This document shows, piece by piece, positions 35,381 to 46,937 of a DNA stretch of 64,000 nt; the first letter of the stretch is position 1, and the number at the start of each line of letters is the position of its first letter. A program made the translations under genes and the position numbers. The DNA is taken from the NCBI GenBank assembly GCA_033060915.1, contig CM065389.1, positions 7,882,001 to 7,946,000 of the forward strand. Reading direction: 5' to 3'. The stretch comes from Euryodendron excelsum. Its lineage: Eukaryota; Streptophyta; Magnoliopsida; Ericales; Pentaphylacaceae. The notes beneath the pieces were generated by a model. The model was given only the letters and a program-made list of their open reading frames with translations. It did no database searches and was not told where the DNA came from.

Positions 35381-35880
35381 CTCGGCCAAGTACCGAGCAG
35401 AGCCAGAGGGCCTTAACTGGCAATGGCACAGAAATAGAATCTGCTCGGCCAAGTGTCGAGCAGAGCCAAAGGGCCTTAATTGGCAATGGCATAGAAATAG
35501 AATCTGCTCGGCCAAGTGCCGAGCAGAGCCAGAAAGCCTTAACTGGCAATGGCACAGAGATAGAATCTGCTCGGCCAAGTGCCGAGCAGAGCCAGAGGGC
35601 CTTAATTGGCAATGGCACAGAAATAGAATTTGCTCGGCCAAGGGCCGAGCAGAGCCAGAGGGCCTTAATTGGCAATGGCATAGAAATAGAATATACTCGG
35701 CCAAGTGCCGAGCAGAGCCAGAGGGCCTTAAGTGGCAATGGCACAGAAAAAGAACCTGCTCGGCCAAGTGCCGAGCAGAGCCAGACGGCCTTAAGTGGCA
35801 ATGGCACAGAAAGAGAACCTGCTCAGCCAAAGTGCCGAGCAGATCCAAAGGGCCGAGCAGAGCCAGTTATTAGATCTGTT
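35381..35880. repeat. 63-bp tandem array, about 8 copies, with CTCGGC/GCCGAG hairpins
   Basis: Units start at 35381, 35444, 35507, 35570, 35633, 35696, 35759 and 35822. Each begins CTCGGCCAAGTGCCGAGCAG, which contains a 6-bp stem around CAAGT. Because 63 is a multiple of three, frames stay open on both strands (188 codons plus, 151 and 156 codons minus). They are not evidence of genes. Tandem arrays in this position, after pol, are known for Tat elements. Confidence 0.95.
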
Positions 35881-36102
35881 CGGCTATAGTTGTCGGTCAT
35901 GTCCTCGTTAGTACTTACAAGCACTCTACAAATCACTCCAACCAAATGTTCTGAAAATGTAGCAAGCAGAGTTTAAGAACAAAATGTAGTTTTATTAATG
36001 CAGCGACATATACACAGGCTGAGCACCCCTTACAAAAAAAAAGAAGAAAAAGAAAAGCAGAAAGACAACTGGCAAAGCAAAACAGTGAGGCCCGAGCCGC
36101 AT

Positions 36103-38720
36103 TCACGCCTGAGCGTGCCCGGCAGTTTGACCCTCAGCATCGGCGCTCGGAGCATCCCCAACTCGGTCACCCACAACGGCTTCTTGCTGAACCTCTGTGG
36201 TCTGGCCCTCTCCAGCAGTGTCCGTCTGGGCCCCCTCTTTGGCCACTAGGTCAGTAGCATCCTGGCCGTCCACAGGCGCGATTCCGTCAAGAGAATCCAG
36301 ACTCGAGAAGTCTGACTCGGGATACTTCTTGGACGCCTGCTTCCAAGCTGCCTCGAAGCCCATGAGAAAAGTGGGCTCCAGCAAGGCCTGGAAGTCATCC
36401 CATTTCTTGAACTCCTCGACGGCCTCCTCCATTGCCTTTTTGAGTTCCTCGCTATGGGCTGCTACAGTCTTCTCCAACTCAGACCTTTTGGCTTCCTCAG
36501 CCGAGAAGCTCAGTAGCAACTTGTTGGCCTGTCTGGCGAGCCTTTCATTGTCGGCCCGAGCCGACTGGAGCTCCTCCAGGGCAGAATCCCTCTCGGCACG
36601 GGCGGTCGAGACATCGCCCTTCAGCGACTGGACCTCCTGGATGAGGGCCGAGCTGGCTGCCTTCTCCTCCTGGAGGGCTTTCTCCAAAATCCCCAGACGA
36701 TGACCCAGAGCCATGACTCTGGCAAAAGACTGAAATTCGAGTGGTTAGAACTTATATAACATGAGAGACGATGAAGAATAGAAAACTAACCACAGAAGCA
36801 CACCTTGAACAGGTCGTGATTGGCGTCCCTGACCAACCGCGAGTTTGGATGCTTAGCCAGCCTCGTGATGTTCGACGGCCTTATCGCCTCTGCCACCCTT
36901 TCCCAAGCCATGTCCAAGCTGTCGATGACATTGGTCGGGGCAGAAGCAACTGGACCGGCACGAGCCTGGGAGTCTGCCGGAACGACCGAATCGCGCCTCA
37001 GCTGAGAACCCTCCGAATACCCCGGTGGAGGCCTGCGACCACAGAAACTTGACATTTCCCTTTTTCGGGGGACGCCTTCTTCTGGAGAGGAGGGGGAGGG
37101 GGGAGCTCTTCGGCAGCCTCAGCAGTCTTCTGACGCTTCGATCCCGAGGCACCGGCTGCTGCTGCCCTCTTTCTGGTCAAGTAATTGATGTCGAAGCTCA
37201 TCTCAGTTGGCTTGGAGGTTGACTTGGATGCTTGGGGACGAGGCTAAACCGCGGCAGTGTCGGCCTGGGTAACAGTAGCTGACTGGCGATCTGCAAAGAA
37301 TAGCCAGGAGGGTTAGAGAACAACCATCATAATAAAAACAAAAATGTACTCACTCCTCTCACGTTCTGCAGCCAAGGCTTCTCTGCTCGGTTCGGGTCCC
37401 AAAAGGTATAGGGCAAGCGCCTTAACAGACACCAAGTCTTTAGCGGTCCGAAACTCATACTCCTGGACCTTTTCTACAACTGCCTTATGCTCGGCAGGCA
37501 GAAGGGGCTTAACCCGACCTGACACCCATAGGACACGCAAGTCAGAACAGGCGACACATGCAACAAACACGAAACAAGAAGGGAGGAAGACTCGAGGAAA
37601 AGAACATACCCTTCTTACTTGGATAACCCCATTGCCTGGGGATCCGAGCAGAGAAGTCTGTCTCCCATAAGCAAAACTCCCAGCCCTCTCCGCTAATAAA
37701 GAAGAACCGGTCCTTCCAATTCTTGTGTGAAGAAGGAAGTTCGCCGACCAGATCGAGCCCTATAGACCGACCTGAGAAGTACCAGTACCCCTTCCCGCGC
37801 TCGGTTGGCCTATAGCAATACGAGAACTCCTATGGCGTCACGTCCCTCCCATGGACAATCTGCCAGAGGATCATACAACCCACCATGATCCGCCAGGCGT
37901 TCGGCGAGAGTTGTCTGGGGGCGAGGCGCAACCTATGCAAAATTTCTCTGACTGGCCAAGGGAACGGTACACGAAGACCGCCAGCCAGTGCGCCCTCAAA
38001 GATCGCTATCTCTCCCTCCTTAGGCGAGCATGCCCAGTCCCTAGAGTTGGGGACCCTACACCTTACCCCTTTTGGGATCTGGTACACTCGCCGAAAGGTG
38101 GCGACCTTCTCCCTATCGAGAGAGGAAGCAACCCTCTCCGCTCTATACCCGGAGCCATCCTCTTCCTCCCTCTCTCCAGGTTCAACCTCCATGGCTCGGG
38201 CAGCAACCTCAACGGGTTGGTCCCGTTCCTCCCCAACTCCAGAGTGAGTGGGTCTGACCTCCCCTGAATCGGGAACTCCTTGAGACCCCCCGGAGTCCCC
38301 CACAGAGGCCTCTTCCTGGGTTCGACGCCTCTCGACTCGGTATCCATTGGAACCGATCCCTTCTGAATCCGAACTAACCCCCTCCAGGTTCGACATAGTC
38401 CCAAGGGGCCTATAGCCCTCAATCCTATCAAACACTGGCCTAAATAACTCACACAAATCCCCAAGGACGGATTCTAGGAATTCCGGCTTGTTAACAAACC
38501 TCGAAAGGTCGAGAATCTGGCCCCTTCGCTAAAAAACAGACACACAGCGAGTAATAAACCAGTACAACAACTAGAGGGCGAAACTTACCGCGTTCCAAAG
38601 CAAGCCGGCGGCTGAACTCAAGAAATGGCACCCTTCGACTGGCCGAAGATGATGGAGATGACGACGGCAGCGTGGGGGACGGCGTGGGGGACGGCGAAGT
38701 AAGCTTTGTTCCTCTCTATC
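36103..38720 (-). CDS. Spliced antisense ORF of the Tat element (putative gypsy-type transposon domain)
   Basis: On the strand opposite to pol. The first exon (about 38591-38720; GT donor at 38590) encodes a Ser/Pro-rich start and VPFLEFSRRLALER. The next exon starts after a TTTTTTAG acceptor at 38530 and includes MSNLEGVSSDSEG, an acidic linker, and RVPFPWPVREILHRLRLAP with the Trp/His-rich motif LPSSHKNWKDRFFF near 37700. These resemble the plant 'putative gypsy type transposon' domain (Pfam transposase_28 family). The last exon, 36103-36714, is a long coiled coil (LEKALQEEKAASSALIQEVQ...). A stop near 37830 suggests decay. Function unknown; such antisense ORFs are reported in Tat elements. 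Confidence 0.6.
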
Positions 38721-39034
38721 TCTCTCTCTGCATATTTGGTTAAAAGTAACGAGGCCGAAAATAGGGGCAACCGCCTTACAAAACTCCCCCTACACCTTTG
38801 AAATCAACGGCCCAGATGGCCTGCAACGATGGACATCAACGGCTGAAAAACGACGCGTCTTTTCGACTACTGACGGCCAATCTTCCGCTGCCACGTGGGG
38901 GCAGGCGAAGCGACGTTATAGCTCCCGTCATTATTGCGCCGCCCCCGCTATAAATGCGCTCTCTGTTTCGTGGTCGGACCATCCGATGGAATTCCTCTGA
39001 CCCCGAACGGGCGGCCAGATAAATTGGGGGCATC

Positions 39035-39609
39035 TGGTGATGATAATTTCCCGACCAGGCCAGAATCTGCGCTCAATATACCTGGTCGTCCGATGCTGAT
39101 GGTCTTCGCCTTCCCGAACCGAGTGGACGCCCATAGCCACTCACTGGTCAAGTCGGCGACCGACCACGCCAGTAGAGCCCACTTCTAAGACCGGCCGCCC
39201 TAGCATGCACCAGGGGCATGGGTGTGGCGTATACTTACAACAATCGCCACGCCTTCAACATCGTTCTGACACATGCCACCCTGGAGTGTCAGGGTGGTCC
39301 TCTCGAGTGTTCTGACACTGCTCCGACACCACTCTGGCTCGCCAGCCGGAGGCTGCCATGTGAAGAAACCACCTACCACTCCCATGCAAATATACAAGGG
39401 GAGGATGAAGCCCCCTCAGAGGTACGCATACACACAACCCTGAATATCTCTCCCTCCAACGCCGGAATCCCCGTGAATCTAACTTGAACACCGGAGGGCC
39501 ATCGGCTCCCATCACACCGGTGGGTTTTAGTGCAGGAGATCACCGGTCGACCAAAGGGCAGTTCTTCCCGGACCTGGGGGCAAGCCAATACAAGATTGCT
39601 ACATCATCA
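39035..39609 (+). repeat. 3' LTR of the gypsy element
   Basis: 575 bp, same length as the 5' LTR. Preceded by the polypurine tract AAATTGGGGGCATC (39021-39034). Confidence 0.95.
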
Positions 39610-39787
39610 TCCTCCATCCAGGCTGCAGTTCTCGTCGGTCACGTCCTTATCTCTGCCTTTCTTGCAATGCTCGCCTTCATGCGCAACGCTACTTCTTGCG
39701 ATTTGTTCAATTTGTTTGGCGTTAAATGCTCTTGATTTCTCTATCTATTTGTCTCCGTTTGGATCTCGAGAAAACGAGGGAAAGTAA

Positions 39788-41640
39788 AAGAAACTTTTTA
39801 CAGCATTTTCTTACCTTCTTCTACTCTCATACTCCGTCCCAAAGAGCCGTCTTCTTGATACTTTTACTGCTCCTGGTATAAAATAACTTCCAACTTGTTC
39901 GTATCGGTACTGCCGCTATTTTACTCTTCCTCTCTTAAGATTTTGTTCTTTATTTTTGGAATATTTGTAGATGAACGGTAGAAGGAAAGTGGATCTTGAT
40001 CGGATGGCAGAATCGGACAAATGATTTCTTTTATTGTCCTCTTTTTATTTTTATTTTTATTTTTTGATACAAGCTAATTTGAAAAAAGAGAAGGGACTGG
40101 TGGTGATTAACCCGCTCCGAACGAGCGGAGTCCATAAGCCTTAGCCTCAGTCACCGAGATAGACCCGTTGCTCCCTTTATGGTCCATTATATGTATTGTT
40201 TACAGTTCTGTTTAATGTGCTATAGGTTCGCTTGCCTGGATGTTTAAACGCCTTACCCTTCACCTTATACCTTAACTTTTCAGTGTTCTCATTAGCCGGA
40301 TGATGTATCTGTCATTGCGGAGATAGTGGGATTAAGGATTTTGATTTGTGAAATTTGTGAGGAGAGAATACTTGTACTCTAGTTATATGTTATAGCTTTC
40401 CGTGGTTAGCTAATTAACACAGTTGTAGGGCTGCTGTGGTTAATCCAAGGTCACTTATTGCTTAAGACTATCATTGCTAAATATGGACGCATGTTGTTGC
40501 ATAGGTAACCAGGGATTTCTTTAATGTCCAGAAAATATTTACTTCTTACAATTGCTGGCCTTTGCACGCACACAGATACACATAGTAACACATACAATTG
40601 TATTTATGAGCTGACGAACTAAGAGATGGAGGTTTGTGCACTGCTATCTTCTAGCATGGGTTTGTTTAATTCTTGTGAACTTGTAACACAAGCTCCTCAG
40701 CATCTCGATATCTTTTTTCTCTTCGTTTTTTTACTATATAATTATTGCATTTCCTTGGTTACATGTATTTTGTCCATAATATTTCTGGGATTTTCCTTTT
40801 TTTATTTCTTTTTTGGGGAGGTTATTACTATAGTATTTTAATACATATATTTTTGACGAATGATTCTCTCATAGTATATTTTAGATCCTCGATTGCATGT
40901 TTTTGTCTACATTTCCCTCCTCTTTGGAGACGTTTGGAGTAATTTACTTGTTTGGGTTGTACTTGTTGTCCCAATTGTTATTATTTTATAAACAGTACTT
41001 TTTTTCCACTTGATTCTATGACTATCATACTGAAACAAAGGACAGATTGATATAAAAAAATTCATATTTTTTTTTTCCCAAAAACGCATATAAAAATTAC
41101 TTGTATATTTTTTTCAGCTCCTTCCCGTGGACTTCTGTGGTCTCATGGCCTTTCTTAGCAATAAGTGTAGTCATATCATTGAGTAAAATGTTAGGGTCTC
41201 CCGTTTTAGAGTTCATGCTAAGTGGAACAACTTAATAAGTGTGAGACGAATTAGATTAGGGGACATTTGCCTATGGGATTGCACACTTTTTGCGCCGAGC
41301 ATCTTTGAAACTATTGTCACCCTCCAAAATATTTTACTTAAATTGAGTATAATAAGCGAACTCATTTCTCAACGATTATTCGATTAAGATGCATTCAAAG
41401 AAGCCGTGTAGATTATTTTATCAAACTGACAAGGATGGTAGGTCAAGAGAACTATGGACAACAAAGTTACTAGAGATGATTAAGATACTTTTTTTTTGTT
41501 CTCTTAAACTGGAGTTATCTGTTTTACCCTAAATGTGTAAATTTTCACTTAAAAGATATCATTTCATCTCTTTTTCCTGAAAAATAAGAGCAAATTTTAT
41601 CGCATCTTTTATGATGCCAACTTTTGAAAAAATTATATTA
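39788..41640. other. Non-coding stretch downstream of the gypsy insertion
   Basis: Continuation of the interrupted host transcription unit is possible. A TTTGTAG|ATGAACGG at about 39965-39978 looks like an acceptor followed by an ATG, but the frame closes after 17 codons. No family was recognised; T-rich patches are at 40700-40860. Confidence 0.35.
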
Positions 41641-41860
41641 ATATTTACTTCCTCTGTCCTTGAATGAGTGTCATGTTTGAAAAATCACAAATTGTAAGTC
41701 TATTTCCTAAAAAATAATAACAAAATTTACATTACTTTTTTATGCCAAACTTTTAAGAAAACCATATTAATATCTACTTCCTCGGTCCTTGAATGAGTGT
41801 CATATTTAAAAAATCATAAATTTTAGTAAAAAAACAATAAATGTTGCCCTTGACAAACCT
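41641..41860. repeat. ~120-bp direct repeat with Stowaway-like terminal motif
   Basis: ATATTAATAT-TACTTCCTC-GTCCTTGAATGAGTGTCAT occurs at about 41636 and again at 41766. TACTTCCTCNGTCC resembles the CTCCCTCCGTCC terminus of Stowaway/Tc1-mariner MITEs, but no inverted partner was found, so these may be fragments. Confidence 0.45.
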
Positions 41861-43189
41861 AAACAAATACTATGAAGGGTAAGATTGGATGGAGGATGTG
41901 TAGTGTCAAGCCTACCAGTTACAATGGATTATTTGAATGCATTGGGGCTCATTTTGGACATTGCCTATGGAATATGTAAATATACAAAAGGTTCTACTAT
42001 GATGTGTGAAAGAAGTAGAATGACATGCGAGAAGAGCACATGCACATTGTTAATTTTTATATTGGGAGTGGGAATGTTGCAGGAAATGGTCAAAAAGTAG
42101 ATAATTATGCTTTCATGCAAGATTTGACTTTCTTTTCTCTCTTTATTTCTTATTTTCTTTTGGAATATAGTGGAGATACAAGGAACAATTACACAGTTCT
42201 CTCATTTTAGATTTTTGGACACTTCAATAGCATTATAATGTCTTCTCACTTATTTTGAAGTGAAATAGGAAAGGCAATAAGATGACATTAGCTAATATGT
42301 GTTGGTTTGTTTCATTCATTAGCTAATGTGTGTTAGTTTGTGCACTATGTATATTATGTTAACATGCTGCTTATCTTATTGTTTTATTTCTTGCAACTAT
42401 TTTCTGCAGATAAGAGCACACAGACTTTTCACGTCCATCATGGTTTCCAGTCACAGCAAAATCTTTCATACGTCCAATTTTGGATCCAAATACTGAAACT
42501 GTAACTCTTAGCAATTTGACATACATTAGTCATTAGATGTCATTTTGAACAACTGCCCTGGCTGCTCTATTGAGTGTCACATCAAAAAAAGGACAGTGTA
42601 CTAATGATACTATCATTACGTTTTGTGTTGATTGGTGCCTAATTTATGTTTAACGGTTTTTTAATGTTATTTTTTGAATGAGCTTTTCCGATATTAATTT
42701 GTTTACGAGTGTTTTCGCTACTCCGACGGTTGTGATATTTACTAGTGTTTTTGCTACACTAACAGTGTGCATTTATTCCGAAGATTGCTTGATTTCAAAA
42801 AGCTGTTAGATAAACTTATCATTCTGAGGGATCAACTTTCTCAAAAAACATGCTGGATAACAGACATTCTACATTGACGGACTAGCAAACACTAAAAATG
42901 AACCGTTCTATCAACTCAGGAACTTGGGTTCCGTCCCGGTAGACAAATTTGAATGGACCTACCATTTCGAGAAATGTTCTTGATAAACGTGTCAGACTAG
43001 ATGAACTTACCGTATGAGGAATTAACTTTTTCGAAAGATGTGCCAAATTAAGTTTGATTGATCTGAACTAGAATTGAAACTAAAATTGAGGTTAAAATTA
43101 AGACTTACCATCTTTAGGAAGATGTGCCAACTAAAATTACACCAAGCAATGCCACAATGACATTTTGATTATTTTACCTCTACTGGGCC
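41861..43189. other. Non-coding stretch
   Basis: AT-rich; short chance frames only. No element ends were recognised. Confidence 0.4.
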
Positions 43190-44077
43190 CGATGAACTCA
43201 CAAAGCGATCGATTTGATTGAATTGAGTTTGAAAAGCTAGTTTAAATTTGAATATGTTTGTGTCGATTTAATTTCAATCAATTATGAAAGTTCACACCTT
43301 TCACATGACTACATTTTACTTGCATCCGCAGCAAGTGCTTCAGTTTTCAACTATTTCAAATTCCTAAGTACTATACACTTGCACACTCTCGCATGTGAGT
43401 TTATTGTATTCTAAAAATATACAATATTCACTTTAAAAACTACTTGAATAGGTTATGATTACTTGTATAATTTTTTGAGCAATTGTACGTTCCATTTACT
43501 TTATTATGTAATGCATAATAGTAGCCATTGAAATAAATAATTATAATAAAAATATGGGGAGATAATTGAAAAATATCATATATGATTATATTCAAACTAT
43601 AAAGAATTAGATAACTAATAGGAAAAGATTGGAATGAGTAAAAAAACTAGGATGACATTTTCAAAGGAGGCAAGGTAAAAAGAAAGTTTTAAGGGGACAA
43701 TACGGTACTCATCATAGAAATATTTTTTTTAAGGGCCTAAGCAACATTCTATCATCTGCACTAAAAAGGAGAAAGTGGAGAAGAAAAAACAAGATGATGT
43801 TTCTATGAAAGAAAAAAAAAGAAAATAAATCAGATCACCACCAATAACGCATCGAATACTAGCTAGTTTAGCAACCAGTGAGATGAAGCACATAAAAGAA
43901 AAAGCATGAAAACAAGCTCACCAATGTCACCATACACCATTCTCCCAATGAGAAGTTAGCAATCAGATCGACAAGATTCGAGAGTATAGCAGATATATAA
44001 GTTCCAGAGTTTAGAATTCAGATGTACGTTTTAAATCATCCAGAAACTTGAACATGTTCAATAAAACCAGATAGAAA
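43190..44077. repeat. 3' flank of the NSF-like gene, copy 2 (matches 12250-13154)
   Basis: Colinear with the flank of the pseudogene copy. It presumably contains the 3' UTR of the gene ending at 44078; no polyadenylation signal stands out. Confidence 0.75.
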
Positions 44078-44748
44078 TTAGATACTTCTTCGGCAACCTG
44101 TTGAAAATCCCTCCTGCTCCATACAGCTAATTCTACCGCGAAGTGTCTCCTACCATAACGTGTAAAATGTTAAAGACTTAATGGGAAAAAGATAAGGAGA
44201 GATCCAACGGAATTTATAGAGGACTCACAAGTTCTATCTCAAGTTTGGCCTTCTCCTTTTGGTAAGAAGCAAGTGTTGCCAGAAAATGTTCATTGTCCTT
44301 CTTGAGGCTTGCAATTTCTTCTTGAATGCTACTGGAATTGGACTGCAGCATAATCTGTAAAACATGCAGGTGATAAAGAATTAGAGATAGCATTTTTAAA
44401 CCTAGGAAATGAGATCTAACAGAATTTATAAATGACTCACAAGTTCCATCTCATGTTCGGCCTTCTCCACCTTGAAATGTCCATTATTCACCTTCAGCCT
44501 TGCAATTTCACGTCGAATACTTAAAATTTCAGATGAATTACTGCTTGAGCTGGGCTGCTGCAGAATTCGTAAAATACAGTATAAAATGAGGATTATAGAG
44601 CAGGTGATAAAGAATTAAACATATCATTTTCAAGAACAAAATTTGGTAGGGCAAGACCTTTCCAATTCAAATTAATATTCTACAAGTTAATACTTGTATT
44701 AACTAAAATAACATAATCAAGGTCCTTACCTCTTTCTCTTTTCCCCTC
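44078..44748 (-). CDS. Coiled-coil tail exons (l-o) replacing NSF D2
   Basis: Exon l is a 19-bp microexon (44730-44748). Exon m (44441-44557, 39 codons) reads like [20 protein letters not shown]. Exon n (44229-44342, 38 codons) reads like [20 protein letters not shown]. Both are phase 0-0, preceded by a TGCAG acceptor and followed by GTGAGTC, so they are interchangeable exon cassettes. Exon o (44078-44149) encodes 23 residues beginning [14 protein letters not shown] and the TAA stop. Heptad spacing of Ile/Leu with charged partners predicts a short coiled coil, as in SNARE-type or dimerising helices. Exon m has a tandem NAGNAG acceptor (TGCAGCAG). Confidence 0.7.
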
Positions 44749-46893
44749 CTGAAATATCAAAAGAAAACAAGAATATTGATCAGAAAAAAGGAAGAATTTA
44801 TCTCTTTTATGCATATTTTTTTCATTGGAGCATTCAAATTCATAAACAATGATGTTTGCATCAGACTAAAAGTTAAGCTGACAGTGCTGTGTTCATCCCA
44901 ACGTCTTGCACCAAGAACTTATCTAAATAGCAAATCCATCAACTAAGGGAATAATTAAAGTAAGCACTTAGTATATCTCTATTTCGCACCAATTCACAAA
45001 ACAAACCTCTAATAATGTCTCCACCTATATTGCAAAATCAAACGAATGTTGGTAAAATGAATACAGCTTGAAGAAAAGTTGGCAATGACACGATATCCAT
45101 TAATCCCACCAGGCAAACACTTCTTGCAGGTTTTGTGAAGGCAAACACTCTTGCCACGATTATTCCTGTAATGCTCCAAAATTTGTCTCTCGGGAAGCCA
45201 CAAAACAAAATCTGTTATAAGTTGAGCTGTATCATTGTAATCTAGTGGTCTAGGAGTTAGAACAAATATTAAGCAGTCCCCTCCACTAGTGCTTGAACTG
45301 TAAAAGAACATTTTACATTTATATATGAGAAGTCCTGTGTTTACATTGGTTTATTTTCTTTTACATGATTCTTATCAATGGCAGTAATTGCAGCCGACGT
45401 CATGACAATGTTTACAAACCAGCATTGACAAAGCTCTTCAACCTGGAAAGGCAAAAATCATGGCATTCAGGTAGTACAAAAGCATATTCTTTCCCCCAAG
45501 TACATGAGGTTGGTGCATTATAATTTGACTCATACTTATCCCAATTTCAATGGGAAATTGGATTACCTTTACCTACTAAGACTATAAATCACTTCATAAT
45601 GTGGAAGAAAATGTGACCCTCTATCTGTGCAAGTCAATAGTTTAAAGCACTCCTGCCTCACCTCTGATGTATAACATATAATATTTCAATAGACAGCAAA
45701 TCTAATCCCTACACTACCCCCAAAGACATTGTTGGCTGTGGATTCTGTTATTATTCTTGAGGAGTAAATTCTGAGGAAGTTGGTACTTGGTAGGACATGG
45801 GTACATAGTCTGCATAATTGTGGCTGGTGGGATCAAGAAAGAATAATGCTAGATTTCCTACTGAAAATATAGAAACAACAATAGTGAACATAGAAACATA
45901 TAATTTTAATTGAAAGCACATTTTCTGTTAGAAACATAAAATTCCATCTCAGTGTACTGCATGTCATTCAGTTACAAAAATCAATACTGATGGGTATTAC
46001 CTGCTGCTTGGTTCAAGATCAGGTCCTTGGGGTTTGGACCCAACAACATCTTCTAGAGCACGGAGTAAGTGATTCATTGTTATTTTGACATTACTCCTCT
46101 CCCCTGGCTGGTCCAACGCATACGAATGCGCACGTGTCACCAGAGATGCGAGGGCAGCACCACTACAACCATCCATCATGCAAGCTGTGTGAACAACAAG
46201 TACACGCACAATCAGATTTCGTTAATGATGGATTCCTGCTTCACTTCACAACAATAGGATTAAACAACTTACCAATTTCTCGAAGGTTAACATCTCTGTC
46301 AAGTTTGGAAGCTTGTCTCATTTTTCTAGTGTATATCTCCAGAATTTGTAGACGCCCAATCTCGTCTGGGTAGTCTACTTGAACTTGGAGTTCAATTCTA
46401 CCATTCCTACAACAATTAACATAAAAAAAAAAAAAAAAATTAGAGTAGTGGCTAGAAAAGTGAAGTAGAAAAAGACATGGATAAATTGGCTCTTCTTTTT
46501 GGTCAATCGACCTATCAAACTTCCGAGTTTCAACAATGCGGGAGACGACAAAAAGAAACAAGAAGAAATCTGCAAATGATAGCTAATCAAGAGTAATTGA
46601 GAATGGACAGAGATATACCTCAGCAGGGCTTCATCAATGAGGTCCTCTCGATCACTAGTAGCAATAATAAAAATGTTGTTCAACGCTTTCATGCCATCAA
46701 TCTGAGAGACGTACAAATTCTTAGGTATTGCCTGGACAAGGAGATACAAACAAAAAAAAAAAGGTACACAGAGATATTAACCATTGTAACTAGTTGGTTT
46801 ACAACCCTATCGTCCAAACGGTAGTATCCCATCGTTCCTCTTTTCTGCACAAAACCAAAACTCATTTAAGACATGCTTTGTAGTACACAGATG

Positions 46894-46937
<44 letters not shown>

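Larger units (their letters stand above)
29279..39609 (+). mobile_element. Complete Ty3/gypsy retrotransposon, Tat lineage (10,331 bp)
   Basis: Two 575-bp LTRs (TGGTGATGATGA...GCATCATCA and variant) and the 5-bp duplication TCCTC (29274-29278, 39610-39614) delimit the element. It has a PBS, gag, protease, RT, two RNase H domains (one gypsy-type, one extra), integrase, a 63-bp tandem array and a spliced ORF on the opposite strand before the 3' LTR. Protease-RT-RNase H-integrase order gives Ty3/gypsy; the second RNase H and the antisense ORF place it in the Tat lineage. The many TAG/TGA stops and shifts make it inactive. The LTRs differ at several positions per 100 bp, mostly C/T and G/A, so it is older than the copia element at 17 kb. 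Confidence 0.95.
29197..39787 (+). pseudogene. Small ORF (84 codons if undisturbed) split by the gypsy insertion
   Basis: An ATG at 29197 opens a Ser/Leu-rich frame of 27 codons and one base up to the insertion point. After removal of the element and one target copy the same frame continues from 39615 to a stop at 39785-39787. The product has no recognised domain. It lies about 110 bp downstream of the TATA box, so it may be the first ORF of a host transcript or only an upstream ORF in a leader. As it stands the transcript would be disrupted by 10.3 kb of retrotransposon. Confidence 0.3.

Noticed and set aside
35323..35889. 188-codon plus-strand frame and 151/156-codon minus-strand frames
   Set aside because: All are products of a 63-bp tandem array; a unit length divisible by three keeps frames open on both strands without coding meaning.
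40082..40190. GC-rich palindromic patch (CCGCTCCGAACGAGCGGAG) as a possible tRNA or small RNA
   Set aside because: Only one stem can be drawn; no cloverleaf, A/B box spacing or anticodon arm.
45009..45311. 100-codon minus frame as an extra exon of the NSF-like gene
   Set aside because: Its homologue at 23643-23945 is shifted by a 1-bp indel, and exon k joins the microexon in phase without it.
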